DNA of 35,974 nt from a virus, in IMG/VR virus record IMGVR_UViG_3300017752_000062, positions 1 to 35,974 of that record. One strand, written 5' to 3'. Under the pieces are notes generated by a model. The model was not told the origin of the DNA. It worked only from the letters and a program-made list of their open reading frames with translations, and did not search any database. Each line of letters starts with the position of its first letter. Positions within the stretch are counted from its first letter, which is position 1. Both the position numbers and the translations under genes were made by a program. Positions 1 to 4,931 of the stretch are shown piece after piece.

Positions 1-630
1 ATCCAGAAAGCGTAGGTCGTCCTTGTCCCCATCAAGTACAGGCAGGCCTCTCCAATTTACAAGTTCTGATGCAGGGTGTCTAAAGACAACAGCAATGTTA
101 CATCCTGTAGCATTATATGCTTTCAGCACTTCATCAGCATATCTTGGATTGGCTTCACTGTATGACAGTGTAAGGTGATAGTTTTTAGGTAGTGTCTTAT
201 AGACACGCTTGATTATCTTGGTGTAGTCATAGAACTGAACATCTGGAAACTCATTCTCTAAATCAATATGATTTTCCCACATAATATCTGATGTGCCATT
301 CAGTCTTACGACTGGTTGAATATCACGCTTCTCACAGTATCGCTGAAACTTTGCAATATCTTCTCTTATCTGTTGCAAAAATGCAACACGATTGTCTCGC
401 CAGATGATAGTCTTGCGGATACGTCCAGCTTGTACATTGGACATCTTGCCACGACCAGCAGTATACAGACATGCTTTCTTGCATCCTGCAAGTTCAGCAG
501 TTGGGCATAGGTTTACACCTTCCACGTTATCGGCTGGTGCTAGGTATAGAATGGCTGTTAGATATTCTGAGCCATCACCCTTTACAGTCTTGGCATTATT
601 GCCAACAGATAATAAGTTATAGTTAGACAT
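1..630 (-). CDS. GP88-type phage protein, 3' end cut off by window
   Basis: The leftward frame is open from ATG at 630 to base 1, giving 210 residues with no stop. A GGAG site sits 8 bases before the start. The N-terminus (LLSVGNNAKTVKG, then YLTAILYLAPAD, LCPTAELAGCKKACLYTAGR, VQAGRIRKT) and the later RLNGTSDIMWEN match the pattern I know as the phage gene-product-88 family. The function of that family is unknown. Three cysteines, C42, C50 and C54 (C-x7-C-x3-C), could bind metal. Alternating strand-like segments such as VVRLNG, VQFYDYTK and YHLTLSYSE suggest an alpha/beta barrel, which is inference only. It is the last visible gene of the leftward group, and its C-terminus lies outside the window. 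Confidence 0.8.
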   Translation of the reverse strand, partial: MSNYNLLSVGNNAKTVKGDGSEYLTAILYLAPADNVEGVNLCPTAELAGCKKACLYTAGRGKMSNVQAGRIRKTIIWRDNRVAFLQQIREDIAKFQRYCEKRDIQPVVRLNGTSDIMWENHIDLENEFPDVQFYDYTKIIKRVYKTLPKNYHLTLSYSEANPRYADEVLKAYNATGCNIAVVFRHPASELVNWRGLPVLDGDKDDLRFLD

Positions 631-644
631 GTTAATACTCCGTA

Positions 645-719
645 TTATTTTCCCATAAGTATGACATAGCCCATGAAGATGCTTGAGATAGCCATAATAT
701 CTACGATAAATTCAACCAT
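645..719 (-). CDS. 24-residue hydrophobic membrane peptide
   Basis: This very short leftward frame starts at ATG 719 and ends with TAA at 645-647. Its product, MVEFIVDIMAISSIFMGYVI plus LMGK, is almost entirely one hydrophobic helix (about residues 3-22) with a lysine at the end. It begins inside a TAATG overlap with the upstream gene and fills the gap before the GP88-type gene. The junction and composition support a real translated small gene. No family is recognised. A small single-helix membrane peptide is the only role that can be proposed. Chance cannot be excluded at this length. Confidence 0.5.
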   Translation of the reverse strand: MVEFIVDIMAISSIFMGYVILMGK

Positions 720-952
720 TATACACCTGCCTTTTCGTCATTATATGCAAGTGCCGCCGAAAAGATTTCAAGTTGCACTTCAGCAGAAGTGTTCGGATAT
801 TCATCCGTAATCTTTTCGTGATACACCTCACAGTAAACATGTGGATATTTATCCACAACCTGCTTGGCAAGTTCCTTGATGTTCTCATTGATTTCTGCTT
901 GAAGTTCTTCAAGAGAATCAGGATATTTTTTACCAGTAGTTACATCATACAT
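719..952 (-). CDS. Small acidic protein of unknown function
   Basis: The protein begins MYDVTTGKKYPDSLEELQAE and is 77 residues long if started at ATG 952. An in-frame ATG lies four codons upstream at 964, but the GGAG at 957-960 lies six bases before the 952 start, so the shorter form is preferred. It is rich in Glu, Asp and Lys and predicted mostly helical. It has no signal peptide or membrane segment and no family that I recognise. Its stop codon overlaps the start of the 24-residue membrane peptide, so the two are probably translated together. It belongs to the leftward group of small accessory genes, which are typically early genes in phages. Confidence 0.7.
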   Translation of the reverse strand: MYDVTTGKKYPDSLEELQAEINENIKELAKQVVDKYPHVYCEVYHEKITDEYPNTSAEVQLEIFSAALAYNDEKAGV

Positions 953-982
953 ATTACACTCCATTAGGTTGTTGGGACTATC

Positions 983-1150
983 TTAATAGATAGACCCATT
1001 TTCGTAATCATCTGCCATGCCATTGGCAATGTCTTCATTGTCCCATATTGAGACAACCCCATCATAGCAATGGTATACACCATACACTACCTCTTGACTT
1101 CCGTGGTTATGTAGTTCTTCTACATAAAAGATATTATGTGTTCCGTCCAT
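983..1150 (-). CDS. 55-residue acidic protein of unknown function
   Basis: The leftward frame runs from ATG 1150 to TAA 983-985. An excellent ribosome binding site, AGAGGAG, ends six bases before the start. The protein begins MDGTHNIFYVEELHN and ends DDYENGSIY. It is acidic, rich in aromatic residues and His, and strand-like in the middle (EVVYGVYHCYDGVVSIW). No family is recognised. One copy of a perfect 52-bp direct repeat ends 18 bases ahead of the start, so its leader is shared with the next gene upstream. It reads as a small phage accessory protein. The strong binding site and tight packing between neighbours make it convincing despite its size. Confidence 0.7.
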   Translation of the reverse strand: MDGTHNIFYVEELHNHGSQEVVYGVYHCYDGVVSIWDNEDIANGMADDYENGSIY

Positions 1151-1167
1151 GACTAACTCCTCTCAAG

Positions 1168-1219
1168 TTAATATAAATATATAATTTATTCATAAATAAA
1201 TAAATTATTATTTTATTAA
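1168..1219. repeat. 52-bp perfect direct repeat, copy 1
   Basis: This A+T-only stretch (apart from one C) is identical base for base to 1502-1553. It contains a perfect 10-bp inverted repeat, ATAATTTATT at 1181-1190 and AATAAATTAT at 1199-1208, around an 8-base loop. Read leftward, it starts at the stop codon of the membrane-protein gene and ends just before the ribosome binding site of the 55-residue gene. It may be a shared leader, processing site or phage-specific promoter. Confidence 0.9.
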
Positions 1220-1482
1220 GCATTTTTGCTTTCAATCTCGTGTTTCAATTCATCAAGTTGCTTTAACAAACTATCCAGCTTGCGTTGCTCACCTTCAGTG
1301 AGTGGTGGATGCCTACGCTTGAGCTTGGCTGCATCAAGCATTATAAATCCTGCAAACAGTACGCATAACCCAATGATTAACAACAACAGGGTAATGACAA
1401 CGTCATTGTTTGTTACCGCAAGTAACAATATGCATACTGATGAAACCATAAAAAATCCTGCTAACATTTTCACAATATTCAT
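1216..1482 (-). CDS. Two-helix membrane protein with cytoplasmic coiled coil
   Basis: ATG 1482 is chosen over an upstream in-frame start because GAGGAG lies six bases before it and the upstream extension is translated AT-rich leader. The 88-residue product starts MNIVKMLAGFFMVSS. It has two hydrophobic segments, about residues 5-22 and 27-48, then a charged tail (KRRHPPLTEGEQRKLDSLLK onward) likely to form a short coiled coil. The pattern suggests an inner-membrane hairpin with both ends inside. No family is recognised. A role in membrane change, superinfection exclusion or lysis control is possible but unsupported. Its stop overlaps copy 1 of the 52-bp repeat, and copy 2 precedes its binding site. 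Confidence 0.75.
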   Translation of the reverse strand: MNIVKMLAGFFMVSSVCILLLAVTNNDVVITLLLLIIGLCVLFAGFIMLDAAKLKRRHPPLTEGEQRKLDSLLKQLDELKHEIESKNA

Positions 1483-1501
1483 AATCAACTCCTCATCCTT
1501 A

Positions 1502-1553
1502 TTAATATAAATATATAATTTATTCATAAATAAATAAATTATTATTTTATTAA
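1502..1553. repeat. 52-bp perfect direct repeat, copy 2
   Basis: This is identical to 1168-1219, including the internal 10-bp inverted repeat. Read leftward it ends about 20 bases before the start of the two-helix membrane protein, just ahead of GAGGAG. Its right end overlaps the -10 region of a candidate leftward promoter. Confidence 0.9.
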
Positions 1554-1575
1554 CTTTTTTTCCAACACATGTCAA
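1547..1575 (-). promoter_or_regulatory. Candidate leftward promoter
   Basis: On the minus strand there is a consensus -35 box TTGACA (1570-1575), 17 bases, then TAATAA (1547-1552). The -10 box matches only partly and lies in repeat copy 2. It would drive the small leftward genes. Other AT-rich boxes nearby could serve instead. Confidence 0.45.
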
Positions 1576-1803
1576 CACATATATGAAATTATTTTATAAA
1601 CCATTGGATTTATTAAATAATATATAGGGTAGAGGGTGTACTGTCTGTTTTATAAACAGGGTGATATGTTGCATTTAAGACACACTTTGTGTGAATGTTG
1701 TAATTTCATCACATATTCTATGTGTTTTACTGTGTCATCTCTGCAACACTGTGATATTTTTGTCACTAAAAAGGATTCTTTCCTATTTTCTTCAGAAAAT
1801 CTG

Positions 1804-1821
1804 TGACACATATGACACATA
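1804..1821. repeat. Tandem 9-bp repeat TGACACATA x2
   Basis: Two exact head-to-tail copies of TGACACATA occur in the control region. The related inverted form TGTGTCA occurs at 1731-1737. Such clusters can be protein-binding sites; none is identified here. Confidence 0.6.
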
Positions 1822-1985
1822 CCCTACACACAAAACGCACGAGCATACATATATATAAAATACCCCTGACATATACTGAGTAAATTTAGGAACTTTCTCA
1901 CAAAGTATATTTCTAAAGTAGTTCTACATTTAAAAACTGTAATATGGGGGTGTTAGTAGCGGAGTAAAATAGGAGGTTTCTCACA

Positions 1986-2018
1986 ATAAAAAAAAACTCC
2001 GGCGGGGTAGCCGAAGTT
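1986..2018 (-). terminator. Intrinsic terminator on the leftward strand
   Basis: On the minus strand, AACTTCGGC pairs with GCCGGAGTT around a six-base loop (stem arms 2010-2018 and 1995-2003, with one U-G pair). The stem is followed directly by a run of Ts (1988-1994 on this strand). On the plus strand the stem has a mismatch and no T run, so it acts leftward. No gene lies upstream of it on that strand before the terminase. Confidence 0.75.
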
Positions 2019-2044
2019 CTTATTAATATCTATGTATATATAAC

Positions 2045-2073
2045 TTGTATAAAAAAGATAATGTAAGTATAAT
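2045..2073 (+). promoter_or_regulatory. Rightward sigma-70-like promoter for the terminase group
   Basis: TTGTAT (2045-2050), 17 bases, then a consensus TATAAT (2068-2073). Transcription would start near 2080, leaving a leader of about 115 bases before terminase. The same two boxes with the same spacing occur at 11277-11305. Confidence 0.6.
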
Positions 2074-2126
2074 AGAATAATGTTAGCGGGTGTTATATTA
2101 AGCACCCCTTAAATTAAAGTAAGAAT

Positions 2127-2155
2127 ATTTTAGCATGTTTCTTTTCGACATACAA
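2127..2155 (-). promoter_or_regulatory. Candidate leftward promoter for the small RNA
   Basis: On the minus strand TTGTAT (2150-2155), 17 bases, then TAAAAT (2127-2132). Transcription would start near 2120 and face the rightward promoter at 2045-2073. Confidence 0.4.
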
Positions 2156-2171
2156 TAGGCTTACATACATC

Positions 2172-2201
2172 ATTTATGCAACACGAGTATTATTTATGCA
2201 A
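2172..2201. repeat. Direct repeat ATTTATGCAA spanning the terminase start
   Basis: Exact 10-base copies lie at 2172-2181 and 2192-2201, 20 bases apart (two helical turns). The second copy contains the terminase ATG. It may be an operator pair, or simply a duplicated start region. Confidence 0.5.
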
Positions 2202-3740
2202 GACAGTGACATTATTACTACACCCATAGAAGCCCATATAGGTTTTAACAATACACTTAAAACATATATACAAAAGAAATCTAAACAAGACTTCTTAACT
2301 TATGTAAGACTTGTAGCCCCCACCCTTGTAACAGACTTTAAGATGGGAAGACATATTGAAGTATTATGTGATAGACTACAGAAAGTAGCGGAGGGTGACT
2401 TAAAAAGGTTAATGATATTCCTGCCACCTCGTTCTAGTAAATCTTTAATAACAAGTAAACTATTTCCATCTTGGTATATAGGACATTTCAGTAATCACGA
2501 GATTATGTCTATCTCACACAGTGACCAACTAGCTAGTGACTTTGGGCGTAGTGTTAGGGATATAGTTAATGATGAACAGTTCCAACGTATCTTCAAGGGT
2601 GTGTCCCTACGGAGTGATGTGAAGGCTGCTGGTAAGTGGAAGACTAATCATAATGGTTCTTACTATGCTGCAGGTGTCAGGTCACAGATTGCTGGTCGTG
2701 GTGCGCACCTAGCATTACTGGATGATGTTATGTCTGAGGAGGATTCATTCTCAGAGGCAGGGCGTAGGTACATTAAAGAATGGTGGCCTAGTGGTCTACG
2801 TACACGCTTAATGCCTAATGGTGCTATTATTATTATTAATACAAGATATCACTACGATGATTTGTGTGGTTGGTTATTAAAACAAGAAAATGAATTAACA
2901 GAAAACAAATGGGAAGTAATTAGTATACCAGCATGGCTAGACGAGACAGCTGCAAACCTATTAGGTTTAGAAGAAGGTGGTAGTTATTTTCCTGAGTGGA
3001 AACCAGATGAGGTATTAAGAACAGATGAACAAGAAATACGGGCTAGTAATGGGTCTAGGTATTGGGACGCTTTGTACATGCAAAATCCGTCACCAGATGA
3101 AGGTGGGATTATCAAGAAATCCTGGTTTGAGTGGTGGGAGTATGAAGACCCACCGCAATGCGAGATTGTTATCCAGACTTATGACACAGCCTTCTCGACA
3201 AGGAAGACGGCAGACTACAGTGTCATCCAAACGTGGGGTATCTTTCACCAAGTCGAAGAAGATGAATATGGCATAGAGTCAGTAGTACCTAATCTAATTT
3301 TACTTGGCAATGTAAAAGATAGGTTTGAATATCCAGACCTACGGCGTACAGCACAGTTTCTTTTTCAAAAACATAAACCCGATATATGTATTGTAGAAAA
3401 GAAAGCATCAGGACAATCTTTAATACAAGATATGCGTAAAGCCGGACTACCTGTACTAGAGTATATGCCTGACAGGGATAAGGTATCTCGTGTTTATTCT
3501 GCCACACCAATCATGGAATCAGGACGGCTTTACATACCAAGCGGTAAAGAATGGGCAAAGGATTTATTTGATGAGTGTCTAGCATTTCCAAATGGCGCAC
3601 ACGATGACCAAGTAGATGCAATGACTATGGCAATACATTATATGAAGGATAGCTGGAACGTGACACATCCTGAAGACCCTAGCTGGGAAGATGATTATAA
3701 TCCCCGTAGACAAAAGAGGGTTGGATACTGGAGGACTTAG
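2196..3740 (+). CDS. terL: Terminase large subunit
   Basis: This 514-residue protein is the DNA-packaging motor and headful or site-specific nuclease. The N-terminal ATPase has a Walker A-like loop LPPRSSKS (about 76-83) and a Walker B strand HLALLDDV (171-178), followed by IIIINTRYHYDD (211-222). The C-terminal nuclease has the usual acidic set: D330 in IQTYDTAFS, E401 in CIVEKKASG, and D470/D471 in AHDDQVDAM. Length and order fit a complete enzyme. The start is uncertain because no Shine-Dalgarno sequence precedes ATG 2196. The frame is open upstream to 2115, but it has no better ATG. No small terminase subunit is recognisable in the window. A promoter is embedded in the last codons. Confidence 0.95.
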   Translation: MQDSDIITTPIEAHIGFNNTLKTYIQKKSKQDFLTYVRLVAPTLVTDFKMGRHIEVLCDRLQKVAEGDLKRLMIFLPPRSSKSLITSKLFPSWYIGHFSNHEIMSISHSDQLASDFGRSVRDIVNDEQFQRIFKGVSLRSDVKAAGKWKTNHNGSYYAAGVRSQIAGRGAHLALLDDVMSEEDSFSEAGRRYIKEWWPSGLRTRLMPNGAIIIINTRYHYDDLCGWLLKQENELTENKWEVISIPAWLDETAANLLGLEEGGSYFPEWKPDEVLRTDEQEIRASNGSRYWDALYMQNPSPDEGGIIKKSWFEWWEYEDPPQCEIVIQTYDTAFSTRKTADYSVIQTWGIFHQVEEDEYGIESVVPNLILLGNVKDRFEYPDLRRTAQFLFQKHKPDICIVEKKASGQSLIQDMRKAGLPVLEYMPDRDKVSRVYSATPIMESGRLYIPSGKEWAKDLFDECLAFPNGAHDDQVDAMTMAIHYMKDSWNVTHPEDPSWEDDYNPRRQKRVGYWRT

Positions 3741-3749
3741 TGCTATAAT
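3721..3749 (+). promoter_or_regulatory. Rightward promoter overlapping the end of terL
   Basis: TTGGAT (3721-3726), 17 bases, then TATAAT (3744-3749), with TG one base upstream (extended -10, TGCTATAAT). The expected start near 3756 leaves a normal leader before AGGAG at 3770-3774. Confidence 0.65.
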
Positions 3750-3782
3750 AAGGTCATCCATAATTTATTAGGAGTAAGTTAA

Positions 3783-3965
3783 ATGGTTATGAAAAAGAAA
3801 AGCAAGGGCTATCGTGCTGGCGGCAAGATGAAAAGCAAAGGTTATCGTGCTGGTGGTAAAATGAAAAGTAAAATGATGAGTAAGGGAGGCAAGGCTTCAG
3901 GAATGTCAGTAGCAAAACTACGGACTGAAGCTAAGAAAAAGGGGTACAAGTTGGTTAAAGCTTAA
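3783..3965 (+). CDS. 60-residue lysine/glycine-rich repeat protein
   Basis: AGGAG lies eight bases before ATG 3783. The product is extremely basic and contains two identical 11-residue units, KSKGYRAGGKM (residues 6-16 and 17-27), then KSKMMSKGGKASGM and a helical tail ending KGYKLVKA. The DNA units (3798-3830, 3831-3863) differ at synonymous positions. No enzymatic domain is present. It resembles the small Lys/Gly proteins further downstream in this window, and a DNA-binding or internal head role is plausible but unproven. Its stop overlaps the next start (TAATG), so the two are coupled. Confidence 0.75.
   Translation: MVMKKKSKGYRAGGKMKSKGYRAGGKMKSKMMSKGGKASGMSVAKLRTEAKKKGYKLVKA
3798..3863 (+). 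repeat. 33-bp tandem repeat in coding sequence
   Basis: Two adjacent 33-base units encode the identical peptide KSKGYRAGGKM but differ at several third-codon positions. The peptide has therefore been kept while the DNA drifted. Confidence 0.85.
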
Positions 3966-4636
3966 TGGCTTACCTGCAAAGCAATATCCCACATTTTAAA
4001 TGTTGGGTACGTCGTGAGTATACCCATAACCACGAAGCTTATCATGGAGAGTTTTTACACGCTATGGCAATTGCTGTCACAACAATGCCAAATAGATGTT
4101 TAAGTTTTCAAGTTATTTTTACTGGTATAGCACCAGAAGGAGAGGAAGAGGACACAGTACATGGTGGAGCTATGTGGGCTAGGATGCCTATCACGGCTCT
4201 TGTAGGAGATGTTCCTTTAGAAGAGTGGCCTGAACCTATGGATGTTCATAATGCTCAACCTTGGGATTGCTCCTCAAACCACCATGCAGTGTATGTTCTA
4301 GATAGAGCAACACCTTGTCCGTGGTTAGCTAAGATAGATGGTAACATGTATCCTGCTAATTATTTATTTACTGTTGACTATACAGAAAGTGAAATAGCGG
4401 ATGACCCTGCACAACATAAGCAAAGTCATGTTATGTGTTTATTAGATGCAGGAGAACGGACAGGTAATATTGTTGCACTACCTAATAATCGAGTAAGAGT
4501 AACACACCCTGCTTGGTTTGAAACAGGAGAAGGCGCACCAGACTTTAAACCTTCTGCTCACACACATTATAGTAAAAGTGATTTAGATTATACACTAGAC
4601 ACAAATAGAATATTTGATAATTTATATAATGAATAA
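3965..4636 (+). CDS. Conserved-looking phage protein of unknown function
   Basis: This 223-residue protein starts MAYLQSNIPHFKCWVRREYT. It is rich in His, Trp and acidic residues, with segments such as MPITALVGDVPLEEWPEPMD, NHHAVYVLDRATPCPWLAKI and MYPANYLFTVDYTES. It has no signal peptide or membrane helix. The even spread of aromatic residues suggests one compact, mainly beta domain. I do not recognise a named family. It is coupled by TAATG to the 60-residue basic protein and overlaps the next start. Its position between terminase and portal suggests packaging or head assembly, by location only. Confidence 0.8.
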   Translation: MAYLQSNIPHFKCWVRREYTHNHEAYHGEFLHAMAIAVTTMPNRCLSFQVIFTGIAPEGEEEDTVHGGAMWARMPITALVGDVPLEEWPEPMDVHNAQPWDCSSNHHAVYVLDRATPCPWLAKIDGNMYPANYLFTVDYTESEIADDPAQHKQSHVMCLLDAGERTGNIVALPNNRVRVTHPAWFETGEGAPDFKPSAHTHYSKSDLDYTLDTNRIFDNLYNE

Positions 4637-4931
4637 ACCACGTATACCAAGAAAGAAGGGACAACCTGCAGGGAGTAAGAAACACTCTGACCTGTATACT
4701 GATGAGAATCCAAAAGGTACTATCCGTGGTTTAAAGTTTGACACACCTGCTAATTCTAAATCTAGTGTTACTAAGATACGGCGTAGTGGTAAAACACACG
4801 CACATAAAATACAAGCTGCTATTGCAATGGAACAAAGAGCAAAGGTTGCTGGTAAAAAACAATCTGCTTCAATTTATAGAAAGTATATAAATGACATGAA
4901 ACAGAAAACCAAACAACGTAGGAAAGCATAA
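4629..4931 (+). CDS. Small basic helical protein
   Basis: ATG 4629 is preferred over a TTG at 4614. It overlaps the previous stop by eight bases and gives a natural N-terminus, MNKPRIPRKKGQPAGSKKHS. The 100-residue protein has a basic head, then GTIRGLKFDTPANSKSSVTK and a helical tail (AHKIQAAIAMEQRAKVAGKK, YRKYINDMKQKTKQ). The pattern of an AH-QAA-AM-QRA helix is one I recall from other marine phage contigs, without a known role. The strong positive charge suggests contact with DNA or a structural role. Its stop overlaps the portal start (TAATG). Confidence 0.75.
   Translation: MNKPRIPRKKGQPAGSKKHSDLYTDENPKGTIRGLKFDTPANSKSSVTKIRRSGKTHAHKIQAAIAMEQRAKVAGKKQSASIYRKYINDMKQKTKQRRKA

Larger units (their letters stand above)
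1986..2120 (-). ncRNA. Candidate small antisense RNA
   Basis: A leftward promoter-like pair (2127-2155) and a strong leftward terminator (1986-2018) bracket about 135 bases with no start codon on that strand. The RNA would contain a GGGTG/CACCC hairpin (2088-2107) and the terminator stem. It would be antisense to the rightward promoter and to the first part of the terminase leader. The existence of the RNA is inferred from these signals alone. Confidence 0.35.
1483..2195. other. Divergent non-coding control region
   Basis: This 713-base stretch separates the leftward small genes from the rightward virion genes and holds no convincing gene. It contains repeat copy 2, a leftward promoter, a 6-bp inverted repeat CTTGTTT-type element (CTGTTT-TAT-AAACAG, 1645-1659), and several TGTGTCA/TGACACA motifs. 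It also holds a leftward terminator, a rightward promoter and a candidate leftward RNA. A short rightward frame from 1666 (46 residues, Cys-rich) was not accepted. Its position next to terminase makes it a candidate packaging or regulatory site. Confidence 0.7.

Noticed and set aside
316-622. Rightward frames over the GP88-type gene
   Set aside because: They are opposite a frame with a family match and a good ribosome binding site.
1172-1179. TATAAATA, like a T4 late promoter, in the 52-bp repeat
   Set aside because: It points rightward away from the genes it would serve, and such strings are expected by chance in this AT-only sequence.
1226-1510. Rightward frame of 94 residues
   Set aside because: It is the shadow of the two-helix membrane gene on the other strand and has no binding site.
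1666-1806. Rightward frame of 46 codons in the control region
   Set aside because: Product is Cys/Phe-rich with no recognisable features, and weak AGG site; it overlaps the repeat cluster. Not enough support.
2088-2107. GGGTG/CACCC hairpin as rightward terminator
   Set aside because: Five-bp stem with ten-base loop and only CTT after it; kept only as part of the candidate small RNA and leader.
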